Part shown: piece by piece, positions 1 through 8,691 of the stretch | Layout of the letters: every line of letters begins with the position of its first letter | Numbering within the stretch: the stretch's first letter is position 1 | Origin: an uncultured Phascolarctobacterium sp. | Lineage (GTDB): Bacteria > Bacillota > Negativicutes > Acidaminococcales > Acidaminococcaceae | DNA length: 64,000 nucleotides | Direction: 5' to 3' | Assembly: GCF_937920985.1 (NCBI RefSeq) | Contig: NZ_CALDXR010000019.1 | Location: 1-64,000 of the forward strand | Program-made: the position numbers and the translations under genes | The notes under the pieces: generated by a model | The model's input: only the letters and a program-made list of their open reading frames with translations | Databases searched by the model: none | Told to the model about the DNA's origin: nothing

Positions 1-2
1 AT

Positions 3-56
3 CTCCCCTGAAAGGGGAGGTGGCTGCGAGCTTTTGCGAGCAGACGGAAGGGTTGC
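3..56. repeat. Palindromic REP-like intergenic element (partial context)
   Basis: Two adjacent hairpins are visible: CTCCCCT-gaa-AGGGGAG, then a second imperfect hairpin with CTGC/GCAG ends around a short T-rich loop, followed by gacggaagggttg. The form resembles the dispersed palindromic elements found between genes in many gut Firmicutes, which is recalled rather than checked. No other copy was found in this window and the left context is missing, so repeat status is inferred. It could also be the terminator of a gene lying to the left. Confidence 0.35.
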
Positions 57-102
57 AATATATTAATTGCGACACCATATACCCTTCTTCTTCACATCTA
101 CA

Positions 103-129
103 CAAAAGGAGCTGCCAACGGCAGCTCCT
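103..129 (-). terminator. Rho-independent terminator after mreB-like gene
   Basis: A perfect 10-bp stem (AGGAGCTGCC/GGCAGCTCCT) with a 3-nt loop is followed on the minus strand by a short T run. It lies 29 bp past the stop of the mreB-like gene and closes the murA-mreB unit. Confidence 0.8.
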
Positions 130-157
130 CCCAAAATCAAAAATCAATACCCAAGCA

Positions 158-1183
158 TCAATCAACCAGATTAGACGCAGTATAAACAGTACCAGGATGC
201 AGCTTATCCAGATTCTCCAGCGCCTTACCGGTGCCAAGAGCCACACACTCCAACGGATCATCGGCAATATGCGTAGTAATACCGGTTTCACGCTGCATAA
301 TCTCAGCCAGACCGTCAAGCAGCGCACCGCCGCCGGTCAGATAAATACCGTTATCAACAATATCCGCAGCCAGCTCCGGCGGGCATTTTTCCAGAACACC
401 ACGCACAGTAGCAATCAAGGAAGCAACAGAATCCTCCAGCGCCACACGGCAATCCTCAGAACTTACGCTGAAGGTAGTCGGCAGACCGGTAACCATATCA
501 CGGCCACGCACAGTAATAGACTCATGACGACCATCAGTAATAACAGTAGCAACATTCATCTTGATTTCCTCAGCAGTACGCTCACCGATAAGCACATTAT
601 GAACCTTCTTCACATGACGCACAATAGCCTCATCAAAATGGTCACCGCCGATACGGATAGAAGAATCCACAACAATACCGCCAAGGCTCAGCACAGCGAT
701 ATCGGTAGTACCGCCGCCAATATCAACAACCATGTTGCCGCGCGGTACAGAAATATCAATACCGGCGCCAAGAGCAGCTGCCAGCGGTTCCTCAATCAGA
801 TAAGTCTTAGACGCACCACCCTGGGTAGTAGCCTCCATAACAGCACGCTTTTCTACAGAAGTAATGCCGATAGGCACACAAGTCATAACACGCGGTTTGA
901 AAAACAGGCTCTTGCCCGCAACCTTCTCAATAACGTAAGCCAGCAGCTTCTGCGTTACCGTATAATTCGCAATAACGCCTTCCTTAAGCGGACGGATAGC
1001 AACGATACTGCCGGGAGCACGTCCCAGCATTTCTCTGGCATCATCGCCCACAGCCAGCACCTTGTTGCGCACCTTGTCAATAGCCACAACAGAAGGCTCC
1101 TTCAGGACAACGCCCTTGCCCTTGACATAAACAAGAATGTTAGCGGTACCCAAATCAATACCGATATCCATACTCTTAAACAT
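158..1183 (-). CDS. mreB: MreB/Mbl family actin-like cell-shape protein
   Basis: This 341-residue actin-fold ATPase would form membrane-bound filaments that guide lateral wall synthesis in rod-shaped cells. The N-terminus has the phosphate-1 motif (DIGIDLGTAN), followed by the EEPLAAALG and phosphate-2 (DIGGGTTDIAVLS) motifs and the adenosine motif (LTGGGALLDGL). Length is typical of the family. A Shine-Dalgarno AAGGAG precedes the ATG. It lies 13 bp after murA on the same strand and probably shares its transcript, joining wall precursor synthesis with elongation control. It may be Mbl rather than MreB, since no mreC or mreD is adjacent. Confidence 0.93.
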   Translation of the reverse strand: MFKSMDIGIDLGTANILVYVKGKGVVLKEPSVVAIDKVRNKVLAVGDDAREMLGRAPGSIVAIRPLKEGVIANYTVTQKLLAYVIEKVAGKSLFFKPRVMTCVPIGITSVEKRAVMEATTQGGASKTYLIEEPLAAALGAGIDISVPRGNMVVDIGGGTTDIAVLSLGGIVVDSSIRIGGDHFDEAIVRHVKKVHNVLIGERTAEEIKMNVATVITDGRHESITVRGRDMVTGLPTTFSVSSEDCRVALEDSVASLIATVRGVLEKCPPELAADIVDNGIYLTGGGALLDGLAEIMQRETGITTHIADDPLECVALGTGKALENLDKLHPGTVYTASNLVD

Positions 1184-1196
1184 TAGTCATATCTCC

Positions 1197-2462
1197 TTAA
1201 TCTACATCTACGCGTTCAATATCTGCACCCAGATTTTTCAGCTTAGCAACAATGTTCTCGTAGCCACGGTCAATATGGTGCAAATCGCCGATACGTGTTG
1301 TACCTTCGGCCACCAGGCCCGCCAGAATCATAGCTGCACCGGCACGCAAATCGGTTGCACGCACATCGCAGCCTGTCAGCTTGCTGGGACCGTCAATAAC
1401 AGCACTGCGTCCTTCGGTAGAAATCTGCGCACCCATGCGGTTCAGCTCAACCACATGCATGAAACGGTTTTCAAAAACAGTTTCCGTAACCTTGCTGCGG
1501 CCTTCGGCAATAACCATCATCGCCATCATCTGCGCCTGCATATCAGTCGGGAAGCCGGGGTAAGGCAAAGTTTTGATAGATACAGCCTTCAGTGGATTCT
1601 GTCCGATAACGCGTACCTTATCAATATCCTCTTCAACCACGGCACCTGCCTCGCGCAGCTTGGCAATCAGCGGCTTCTGATGCTCTGGCAGAACATTTTC
1701 CACCACAACATCGCCACCAGTCATAGCAGCAGCAATCATATAAGTGCCTGCCTCAATACGGTCCGGAATAATGGTATAATCTGCGCCATGCAGCTTGTCT
1801 ACACCCTCAATGCGGATAGTATCAGTACCGGCACCGCGGATTTTGGCACCCATCTTATTCAGATAGTTGGCCAAATCAACAATCTCCGGTTCCTCAGCAA
1901 CATTTTCCAGAATAGTAGTACCCTCAGCCAAGGATGCTGCCATCATAATATTTTCGGTAGCACCTACGCTTGGGAAATCAAAATAAATGCTGGTACCCTT
2001 CAGTCCCTCGGGAGCACTTGCTTCAATATAGCCATGTCCCTGTTCGATTTTTACACCCAGAGCCTCAAAGCCCTTGAGATGAATATCAATCGGACGAGCA
2101 CCGATAGCGCAGCCGCCAGGCATAGAAATACGCGCTTTACCGATGCGTGCCAGCAAAGGTCCCATTACCAGAAAGGACGCACGCATAGTGCGCACCAGCT
2201 CATATGGTGCTTCATACGAGGTTATCTCAGTGCTGTCGATATCCAGCACATTCTTTTCCGGACTGCATTCCACGGACAGTCCCAAACATTTTAAAACTTC
2301 ACTTATAGTATGCACATCTTCCAGCATCGGAACCTCGTCAAGATGACTAGGGGTAGTTCCCAGGATAGAAGCTGCAATAATCGGCAGTACAGCGTTTTTC
2401 GCACCGCTGGTCTTAACTGCACCAACGAGGCGGTTTCCGCCCTTCACAATTAGTTTTTCCAA
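1197..2462 (-). CDS. murA: UDP-N-acetylglucosamine 1-carboxyvinyltransferase MurA
   Basis: This enzyme catalyses the first committed step of peptidoglycan synthesis, transferring enolpyruvate from PEP to UDP-GlcNAc in the cytoplasm. It begins EKLIVKGGNRL and carries the KTSGAKNAVLP substrate-binding motif. The PEP-loop region reads PGGCAIGARPIDIHLKG, with the catalytic Cys in GGCAIG. I place the start at a TTG (complement of 2460-2462) because AGGAGGG lies 6 nt upstream and the product (421 aa) then matches the family length. The longer ATG-started reading adds 24 unlikely residues. Confidence 0.95.
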   Translation of the reverse strand: MEKLIVKGGNRLVGAVKTSGAKNAVLPIIAASILGTTPSHLDEVPMLEDVHTISEVLKCLGLSVECSPEKNVLDIDSTEITSYEAPYELVRTMRASFLVMGPLLARIGKARISMPGGCAIGARPIDIHLKGFEALGVKIEQGHGYIEASAPEGLKGTSIYFDFPSVGATENIMMAASLAEGTTILENVAEEPEIVDLANYLNKMGAKIRGAGTDTIRIEGVDKLHGADYTIIPDRIEAGTYMIAAAMTGGDVVVENVLPEHQKPLIAKLREAGAVVEEDIDKVRVIGQNPLKAVSIKTLPYPGFPTDMQAQMMAMMVIAEGRSKVTETVFENRFMHVVELNRMGAQISTEGRSAVIDGPSKLTGCDVRATDLRAGAAMILAGLVAEGTTRIGDLHHIDRGYENIVAKLKNLGADIERVDVD

Positions 2463-2596
2463 AATAACCCTCCTGCATATGCGAAGTCGGAAAAATTTTT
2501 CCGTAACAAATATTTTATCATCAAACACGGGCACTTTTCAAGACTTAATAAAAATCCGGAAAATTTTGCCATAGGCGCCTCTCGCCCGGCCTTATA

Positions 2597-2623
2597 AGAA
2601 AAAGCCGGTACTGCTTCCGGCTC
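2597..2623 (-). terminator. Terminator overlapping the stop of the 61-aa gene
   Basis: AGCCGG/CCGGCT stem with an 8-nt loop followed by TTTTTC on the minus strand. It begins right at the stop codon of the small coiled-coil gene. Confidence 0.75.
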
Positions 2624-2807
2624 AGAAATTCACCCGCTGGCGGTCTGCTAAAATATTATAATAGGTTTCCTTCTCCATTAATTCCCGGCGGATAGCCTTT
2701 TTAGCATCCTCATCAGTGCATTCTGACAGACGCTTACGCAAAAAAGCTATATCCTGCTTCAGCATCAGCATTTTATTTCCTGCCAGACTTTCTACGATAT
2801 CAGCCAT
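2622..2807 (-). CDS. Small helical protein of unknown function (61 aa)
   Basis: I do not recognise this gene. The 61-residue product is almost wholly charged and helical, rich in Lys/Glu/Arg with heptad-like Leu spacing (MLMLKQDIAFLRKRL, then KKAIRRELMEKE), so a short coiled coil is likely. It has no signal peptide or membrane segment. GGTGA lies 7 nt upstream of the ATG, and its own terminator follows at once, which supports a real gene. It stands alone between murA and an unknown gene. Confidence 0.6.
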   Translation of the reverse strand: MADIVESLAGNKMLMLKQDIAFLRKRLSECTDEDAKKAIRRELMEKETYYNILADRQRVNF

Positions 2808-2934
2808 CTTACAGTCACCGTCCTTACTTATATATCAAATTCTTCTCATCTGGAAGTTTGCGGCCTTGCCTAATTCTACATACTATAGTCTACTATAAGC
2901 AAGTTTAATATGCAAGGAAAAATGTGTGACAAAA

Positions 2935-2972
2935 CACAAAAACCGCCCGACAGGAGCATCCCGCCAGACGGC
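2935..2972 (-). terminator. Terminator after aminopeptidase/unknown gene pair
   Basis: An imperfect GC-rich hairpin with CCG/CGG ends is followed by TTTTTG on the minus strand, just after the stop of the 227-aa gene. Confidence 0.6.
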
Positions 2973-2978
2973 TTAACT

Positions 2979-3662
2979 TTACAGCTTTATGATTTTGTCT
3001 TTACCGGCAAACATTTCCGCTAAGGCAACAAGCTGCGCATCCTGCGCCACATCACCCACAAGCACTGCATCCGGTGCCAGCAGGCTGATGCTGATGTCGC
3101 AGAACATTTTGCGCAGCTCGTTAATCATCCTGGCGTCACCGTCATTAATTCTGCCAGGAGTACGCTCTGCCAGATGCCAGTAAAGCTGCTTTAAAATATA
3201 GCTTTCGTTTTTATTGTACTCTTTGATGTTATCAATAATATTATAAGGATAGACTTCTGCGTCACGCCACGTAGCCTTATACGCATCGAGCACTTTATTT
3301 TCATACTCCTGCTTATAAGCTGCCCAGCCCTCGCGGTCGTCAAATTTCAGCATATCTTCCAGCTTATCACGGCAGCTGATAACCTTACGGCAGCGCACAA
3401 GCATGGCATAAATCAGCGCCCGTTCTGCTTCCGTCGCCTGCACAGGCTCCGGCGTAATCGTAAAAACCTGTAAGCCTTCATTCAATTTATGGCGACGCTC
3501 TGCCTCCAGGCGTGCCATTTTCAGATGCTGCATTGAAAGCAGGCTGTCCTCACAGCTCACAGGCACTCCTTGGGCCTGCAAGCCGGCAATTTCGTTCTCA
3601 TTGCATAAAACTAAAATACGCTGCTTTTTCTCTGCCTGTGAAAGCTCGTTAAGGGTATTCAT
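2979..3662 (-). CDS. Conserved-looking protein of unknown function (227 aa)
   Basis: I do not recognise the family. The product is soluble and mostly helical, with no signal peptide and a central charged region (residues about 90-180) rich in Tyr, Trp and Lys. The C-terminus has a short hydrophobic patch (LLAPDAVLVGDVAQDAQLVALAEMF). Its ATG overlaps the stop of the upstream M18 aminopeptidase by 4 bp (ATGA), so the two are translationally coupled and probably act together. No catalytic motif is visible. Confidence 0.65.
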   Translation of the reverse strand: MNTLNELSQAEKKQRILVLCNENEIAGLQAQGVPVSCEDSLLSMQHLKMARLEAERRHKLNEGLQVFTITPEPVQATEAERALIYAMLVRCRKVISCRDKLEDMLKFDDREGWAAYKQEYENKVLDAYKATWRDAEVYPYNIIDNIKEYNKNESYILKQLYWHLAERTPGRINDGDARMINELRKMFCDISISLLAPDAVLVGDVAQDAQLVALAEMFAGKDKIIKL

Positions 3663-5065
3663 TTGCTGCTCCCCAGGAAAGCAGCGAATGCTTTATAGGT
3701 GTAATAAACATCCAGCTTAGAGCTCAGCTCGAACGGAGAATGCATACACAGAATAGGCACACCAAGGTCAACTACGTCCATATCCATAGCTGCAACATAC
3801 AATGCAACGGTACCGCCGCCGCCTTCATCAACAGCGCCCAGCTCGCCAATCTGCCAGAAAACATCAGCCTCATCCATAATGCTGATAACCTTAGCCATAG
3901 TTTCGGCACTGGCATCATTGGAGTCGGATTTGCCGCGCGCACCGGTATATTTGGTCAGCACAGGACCTTTGTTGACAAAGCAGCTGTTGCGTTCTTCGTA
4001 TACGGAAGCAAAGCTCGGGTCATAGGCACCATTGACATCGGAGGAAAGTGCGGTAGTATTGCGCAGCAGCTTGCGGATGTTGGCACCCTGAGTTGCTGCC
4101 AGATCCTCCAGATAGTGCAGCACGAAATCGGAATTCAGTCCGGTGTTGCCATAGGAACCAATTTCCTCTTTATCAGCCAAAACGGTAACAGTAGTGTAAT
4201 ACGGCGCTTTGGTATCAATTTCCGCAGTCAGCGCAGTGTAAGCGCAAACCTTGTCGTCCTGGCCATAGGCACCGATCAGGCTGCGGTCCAGGCCCACGTC
4301 CTGCGCCTTGGTTGCAGGCACAAATTCAATTTCCGCACGCATAAAGTCATGCTCGGTAATGCCATACATTTCGTTGAGCAGTGCCAGCGCATTCAGCTTC
4401 ACAGCGTCCTTAACGCCCTCTTCTTCGCTTTCGTCAACAAAAGGCAGGCTGCCGATAACAATATTCAGCTCCTCGCCCTTAATGCCTTCGCCCAACTTGC
4501 GCTCATTCTGCTTAGCACCAAGATGCGGCAGCAGGTCCGTCACACAGAAAACAGGATCGCCAGCGTTTTCGCCCACGCATACCTTAACCAGCTCGCCATT
4601 CTTTTTGATGATCACGCCATGCATAGCCAGCGGCACAGTCACCCATTGATATTTGCGGATACCGCCGTAATAATGCGTTTTAAAATATGCCATCTCATGG
4701 TTTTCGTATACCGGATTCGGTTTTAAATCCAGACGCGGAGAATCGATATGCGCAGCGTTCAGGCGCACGCCTGCCTCCAACGGCGCAGTACCGAAGGTGG
4801 ACATAGCCAGAGATTTTCCGCGGTTAACAAAGTAAACCTTGTCACCGGGTTTATAGGCCTTGCCTTCCTCGAAGGGCACATAGCCTGCGGCTGCCAGCTT
4901 TTCTACAGCCTTGGCGGTAAATTCGCGCTCTGTTTTAGCAGTATTCAAAAATTCCTTATAGCCTTCGCAGTAAGCAAACGCTGCTTCCTTGGCATCAGTG
5001 TTTTTCTTAGCGATATGGGGGAATTCCCATGTCAAACTCTTTTGCAATTCCTTTGCAGTTGTCAT
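3659..5065 (-). CDS. M18 family metalloaminopeptidase (aspartyl aminopeptidase type)
   Basis: The product is a cytosolic dinuclear-zinc aminopeptidase that removes N-terminal, typically acidic, residues from peptides. Metal-binding signatures are in place: NAAHIDSPRLDLKP (His and Asp), ADKEEIGSYGNTG (Glu pair) and the C-terminal MHSPFELSSKLDVY (His). The length of 468 aa is normal for M18. The start has AAGGAGTGATAG just upstream. It is the first gene of a two-gene unit with the coupled 227-aa protein. Its promoter must lie in the divergent 5066-5250 interval, where a TATTAT box is present but no good -35 is seen. Confidence 0.92.
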   Translation of the reverse strand: MTTAKELQKSLTWEFPHIAKKNTDAKEAAFAYCEGYKEFLNTAKTEREFTAKAVEKLAAAGYVPFEEGKAYKPGDKVYFVNRGKSLAMSTFGTAPLEAGVRLNAAHIDSPRLDLKPNPVYENHEMAYFKTHYYGGIRKYQWVTVPLAMHGVIIKKNGELVKVCVGENAGDPVFCVTDLLPHLGAKQNERKLGEGIKGEELNIVIGSLPFVDESEEEGVKDAVKLNALALLNEMYGITEHDFMRAEIEFVPATKAQDVGLDRSLIGAYGQDDKVCAYTALTAEIDTKAPYYTTVTVLADKEEIGSYGNTGLNSDFVLHYLEDLAATQGANIRKLLRNTTALSSDVNGAYDPSFASVYEERNSCFVNKGPVLTKYTGARGKSDSNDASAETMAKVISIMDEADVFWQIGELGAVDEGGGGTVALYVAAMDMDVVDLGVPILCMHSPFELSSKLDVYYTYKAFAAFLGSSK

Positions 5066-5251
5066 AATCTATCACTCCTTGTTTAAGCTTTGGTAAGCAG
5101 TGTCAAACAACACTATGTAAATAATACCACAAATAGCAGCTTTTGGGGAGAGTTAGGGTGATGTATACAAGACTTTAACTTAAGAAAATTATGTTATACC
5201 CATAAACGCCCTGCACTTTTACAGATACAGTCAGCAGCTTTTATTATCAGC

Positions 5252-5280
5252 TTGACAATTAAGCCAAAGTATTATAGACT
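5252..5280 (+). promoter_or_regulatory. Promoter of the hydrolase-marR operon
   Basis: TTGACA at 5252-5257 and TAGACT at 5275-5280 are separated by exactly 17 bp. The pair lies just before the palindrome at 5290-5311 and 55 bp before the start codon. Confidence 0.65.
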
Positions 5281-5289
5281 ATCCTTGAA

Positions 5290-5311
5290 TTTAGTTTGAA
5301 TTCCAACTAAA
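5290..5311. promoter_or_regulatory. Perfect palindrome, likely MarR operator
   Basis: TTTAGTT-tgaattcc-AACTAAA is a perfect 7-bp inverted repeat with an 8-bp spacer. It lies over the expected transcription start of an operon whose second gene encodes a MarR repressor. Autoregulation by MarR is inferred from position and symmetry. Confidence 0.6.
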
Positions 5312-5334
5312 ATAACAAGAAAGGATTGACTCAC

Positions 5335-6345
5335 ATGAACTTTAAAGCTATTTTAAGCTCGCTTGCTTTAAGCACAGCTATGCTGACATTTACTCATAAC
5401 ACTCTTGTCTTTGCCAGCGAACAAAACGCAGCTCCTGCAATCCAAGGTACACCTACTATAAATATAGAGCTGAAAGACACCTCGCGCCCCTTCGTGCAGC
5501 TTGTTTCCAACGTAGTCTACGCTCAGGTTCCCGATCGTGGCTACACCAATAAACCGCTGACTATGCACCTTGTAATACCGCAGGACAAAAAGCCGCATCC
5601 TGTAATTTTATATATCAACGGCGGCGGCTTTATCAATGCCAACAAGGATGGTTACATGCAGCAATGGCTTGACCTGGCTGAGCATGGCTATGTTGTTGCC
5701 AGCATGACCTATCGCGTTGCACCTACCTCCACCTTCCCAGCACCCTTGGAGGATGTAAAATCCGCAGTACGTTTCCTGCGTGCCAATGCCGAAAAATTTC
5801 ATATCGACGCTAAGCACATCGGTGTTTTCGGCGGCAGTGCAGGCGGTTATCTTGCCGCTATGTCCGGAACGACTAATGGTGTCAAGGGCTTTGACAAAGG
5901 CGAAAACTTAAGCTACAGCAGCGATGTACAGGCAGTTGTTGACGTTTACGGTGTATCCGATGTCAATAAAATCGGTGCAGATTACAATGAAGCCGTACAA
6001 GCAAAGCACCGCAGTGCTGCAGCAACCGAAGCACTGTGGGTAAACGGCTCACCTGTCTTTGGCGGCAAGGACGGCGGTATTCCGGCCAATCCGGAAGGTG
6101 CCAAGGCTGCCAATCCCTTAACCTATATCAGCAAAAAAACCGCTCCCTTCCTTTTGATGCACGGTGATGCCGATTTTCTTGTTTCTCCCAGCCAAACCGA
6201 GCTTCTGCGCGCAGAGCTTGCCAAGCACAATATTGAGGCAACACGTTATCTTGTGAAAGGAGCAGCGCATGGCGGTCCGTACTGGGTACAGCCGGAGATT
6301 ATGGATATCGTCATTGCTTTTTACGATAAGCATTTGAAAAAATGA
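5335..6345 (+). CDS. Exported alpha/beta hydrolase (esterase/lipase-like)
   Basis: This is a secreted or periplasmic serine hydrolase of about 336 aa. Residues 1-28 form a Sec signal peptide with a likely cut after LVFA. The oxyanion-hole motif YINGGGF and the nucleophile elbow GVFGGSAGGYL (GxSxG) follow, with a late Asp (HGDADFLV) and His (KGAAHGGPYW) completing a catalytic triad. This pattern fits the fold-3/feruloyl-esterase-like group. I chose the ATG at 5335 because AAAGGA precedes it and the signal peptide starts there. Its stop overlaps the marR start (ATGA). The substrate is unknown. Confidence 0.85.
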   Translation: MNFKAILSSLALSTAMLTFTHNTLVFASEQNAAPAIQGTPTINIELKDTSRPFVQLVSNVVYAQVPDRGYTNKPLTMHLVIPQDKKPHPVILYINGGGFINANKDGYMQQWLDLAEHGYVVASMTYRVAPTSTFPAPLEDVKSAVRFLRANAEKFHIDAKHIGVFGGSAGGYLAAMSGTTNGVKGFDKGENLSYSSDVQAVVDVYGVSDVNKIGADYNEAVQAKHRSAAATEALWVNGSPVFGGKDGGIPANPEGAKAANPLTYISKKTAPFLLMHGDADFLVSPSQTELLRAELAKHNIEATRYLVKGAAHGGPYWVQPEIMDIVIAFYDKHLKK

Positions 6346-6764
6346 GTAAGGAAAAATTACATTTATTGCTTTTAGAGGCCTTTTTGCGCTCAAACCGCCG
6401 GCTTGCCCAACAATTGCCGCAGGCAGGTTTATTGCCCGGACAACCGAAGATTCTGGAGTTTTTGCTTGAGCACAACACTTCCACGCAAAAAGCTGTCAGC
6501 GAAGGCTGCTTCCTTGATAAATCTACTGTAACAACTTTATTAAAGCGTATGGAAAAGGATAATCTGATTTATAAGCAAGCGCATCCTACAGACCAACGCT
6601 CCAGCCTGATTTGCCTAACTGAAAAGGGCAATGAAAAAGCTATTTGGGTTCAGCAATCATTAAATGCTATTGATGAAGCAGAATTCGCCTCTATCCCTAG
6701 CAACGAACGTGAGCAGTTTTTAGCTACACTCGGTAAAATAATTGCCAATCAGAAAACGTGGTAA
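6342..6764 (+). CDS. MarR family transcriptional regulator
   Basis: A 140-residue winged-helix repressor. The recognition region (NTSTQKAVSEGCFLDKSTVTTLLKRMEKDNLIYKQ) and the wing (HPTDQRSSLICLTEKG) match the MarR plan. The start codon overlaps the hydrolase stop by 4 bp, so the regulator is made with the enzyme. The palindrome at 5290-5311 is its probable target, suggesting release by a ligand linked to the hydrolase substrate. A strong terminator follows. Confidence 0.88.
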   Translation: MSKEKLHLLLLEAFLRSNRRLAQQLPQAGLLPGQPKILEFLLEHNTSTQKAVSEGCFLDKSTVTTLLKRMEKDNLIYKQAHPTDQRSSLICLTEKGNEKAIWVQQSLNAIDEAEFASIPSNEREQFLATLGKIIANQKTW

Positions 6765-6780
6765 CTTAAGATTACATAGC

Positions 6781-6817
6781 AAAAACCCCCGCCCTAACGG
6801 ACGGGGGTAATTTTTTT
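6781..6817. terminator. Bidirectional terminator between marR and atpC
   Basis: A GC-rich hairpin (ACCCCCG...CGGGGGT) with TTTTTTT on the plus side and TTTTTG on the minus side. It serves both converging transcripts, marR and the ATP synthase operon. Confidence 0.9.
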
Positions 6818-6836
6818 GGCATTGTCGCAATGCTTA

Positions 6837-7247
6837 TTACAGCTTGTGAGTAGTACGCAAGCGAGTCAAAGCTCTCTTCAGGGCGTTTTCAGCACGAACA
6901 GTGTCAATGTCTTCGCTCTTGGAAGCAAGACGTTGCTCTGCACGTTCTTTAGCTGCTGCTGCACGAGCGGTATCAATATCTGCATCAGCTTCGGCAATAG
7001 TTGCCAAAACGGTGCATTTATTGTCTTTCATTTCCAGAAAGCCGCCGCAAACAGCAAATTCTTTAACGCTGCCGTCGGTGAACTCCAGCTTCATCGGTGC
7101 AATATCCATGGTCGCAATGATAGGCATATGTCTAGCTTTGAGGCCCAGATTACCGGACAAAGCACGGAAACCCACATAAGTTACTTCTTCAGAAGTGAAC
7201 AGCATCTTATCCGGCGTGACAATTTCAAAAGAAAACGGAGTAGCCAT
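6837..7247 (-). CDS. atpC: ATP synthase F1 epsilon subunit
   Basis: This central-stalk subunit couples rotation to catalysis and can inhibit ATP hydrolysis. The N-terminal beta-sandwich begins ATPFSFEIVTPDKMLF and contains GLKARHMPIIATMD. The C-terminal helical hairpin is Ala/Arg/Glu-rich (AAAKERAEQRLAS...). The length of 136 aa is typical. It is the last gene of the atp operon, 3 bp after atpD, with AAGGATTAACAG before the ATG. Confidence 0.95.
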   Translation of the reverse strand: MATPFSFEIVTPDKMLFTSEEVTYVGFRALSGNLGLKARHMPIIATMDIAPMKLEFTDGSVKEFAVCGGFLEMKDNKCTVLATIAEADADIDTARAAAAKERAEQRLASKSEDIDTVRAENALKRALTRLRTTHKL

Positions 7248-7250
7248 CTG

Positions 7251-8663
7251 TTAATCCTTCATAGTTGCAGCCTTGGCAACAGCGTCATCAATGGTACCAA
7301 CCATGTAGAAAGCACCTTCCGGCAGGTCATCATGCTTGCCTTCGAGGATTTCTTTGAAGCCGCGGATGGTTTCCTTCAGAGGAACATATTGACCGGGGGT
7401 ACCGGTGAACTGTTCAGCAACGAAGAATGCCTGGCTGAGGAACTTCTGAATCTTACGAGCACGAGCAACAGTTACTTTGTCTTCCTCGCTCAATTCTTCC
7501 ATACCCAGAATTGCGATGATATCTTGCAATTCTTTGTAACGTTGCAGGATAGCCTGTACGCCACGAGCAACATGATAATGCTCTTCGCCGATTACCAGCG
7601 GATCGAGGATACGGCTGGTGGAGTCGAGCGGGTCAACTGCCGGATAAATACCAAGCTCTGCGATTTGACGGGACAATACGGTGGTTGCATCCAAGTGAGC
7701 GAAGGTGCCTGCCGGAGCCGGGTCAGTCAAGTCATCTGCAGGTACATATACTGCCTGTACGGATGTGATAGAACCGGTCTTGGTGGAGGTAATACGCTCT
7801 TGCAGTGCGCCGATATCGTTTGCCAGGGTAGGTTGGTAACCTACTGCGGAAGGCATACGGCCGAGCAATGCGGATACTTCGGAACCAGCCTGAATGAAAC
7901 GGAAAATGTTATCGATAAAGAGCAGTACGTCCTGGCCGCCAACATCACGGAAGTATTCTGCCATGGTCAGGCCGGTCAGACCAACACGCATACGTGCTCC
8001 AGGAGGCTCGTTCATCTGGCCGTATACAAGAGCAGTCTTGTTGATAACGCCAGACTCTTTCATTTCGCCCCACAGATCGTTGCCTTCACGAGTACGTTCG
8101 CCAACGCCTGCGAATACGGAATAGCCGCCGTGTGCAGTAGCAATGTTATGGATAAGCTCCATAATAATAACGGTTTTACCTACGCCAGCACCGCCGAACA
8201 GACCGATTTTACCGCCCATTGCATACGGAGCGATAAGGTCAACGACTTTAATGCCGGTTTCCAAAATTTTAGTAGCTGTAGCCTGTTGGTCAAAGCTCGG
8301 AGCCGGTCTATGAATAGGCCAGTGATCAGCTGCTTCAACCGGAGTGTCATCATGGTCTACAGTTTCACCTAAAACGTTGAAGATACGGCCCAGTACACCA
8401 GGACCAACCGGAACGCTGATAGGAGCGCCGGTATCTACAACTTCCATGCCACGAACCAGACCGTCGGTGGAGCTCATAGCAACAGCGCGGACAATGTTAT
8501 TGCCGATGTGTTGCATAACTTCTGCGGTCAGGTGGATTTTTACTTTACCCTCATCGGTGGTGCCGTCAATGTGCAGTGCGTTGAGGATAGCAGGCATGCT
8601 TTTAGGAGGAAACTCTACGTCGATAACAGGGCCTACAACTTGTACGATTCTACCTGTATTCAA
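7251..8663 (-). CDS. atpD: ATP synthase F1 beta subunit
   Basis: The catalytic subunit of F1, 470 aa. The Walker A motif GGAGVGKT is at residues 157-164. The catalytic Glu lies in GERTREGNDL, Walker B is LLFIDNIFRF, and the DELSEED-type lever reads MEELSEEDK. The start is TTG, with GGGAGG 6-7 nt upstream. No missing catalytic residue was seen. It lies between atpG and atpC. Confidence 0.97.
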   Translation of the reverse strand: MNTGRIVQVVGPVIDVEFPPKSMPAILNALHIDGTTDEGKVKIHLTAEVMQHIGNNIVRAVAMSSTDGLVRGMEVVDTGAPISVPVGPGVLGRIFNVLGETVDHDDTPVEAADHWPIHRPAPSFDQQATATKILETGIKVVDLIAPYAMGGKIGLFGGAGVGKTVIIMELIHNIATAHGGYSVFAGVGERTREGNDLWGEMKESGVINKTALVYGQMNEPPGARMRVGLTGLTMAEYFRDVGGQDVLLFIDNIFRFIQAGSEVSALLGRMPSAVGYQPTLANDIGALQERITSTKTGSITSVQAVYVPADDLTDPAPAGTFAHLDATTVLSRQIAELGIYPAVDPLDSTSRILDPLVIGEEHYHVARGVQAILQRYKELQDIIAILGMEELSEEDKVTVARARKIQKFLSQAFFVAEQFTGTPGQYVPLKETIRGFKEILEGKHDDLPEGAFYMVGTIDDAVAKAATMKD

Positions 8664-8691
8664 GGTTTTAGCCTCCCTACGAAATATCTAA

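Noticed and set aside
20..1186. Long plus-strand open frame opposite the mreB-like gene (and similar ones at 6816-8372 opposite atpD, 33763-35097 opposite pyc, 55173-56282 opposite ilvB)
   Set aside because: The opposite strand encodes clear, full-length known proteins. The antisense products are Asn/His/Ser- or Cys-rich without domains or ribosome-binding sites.
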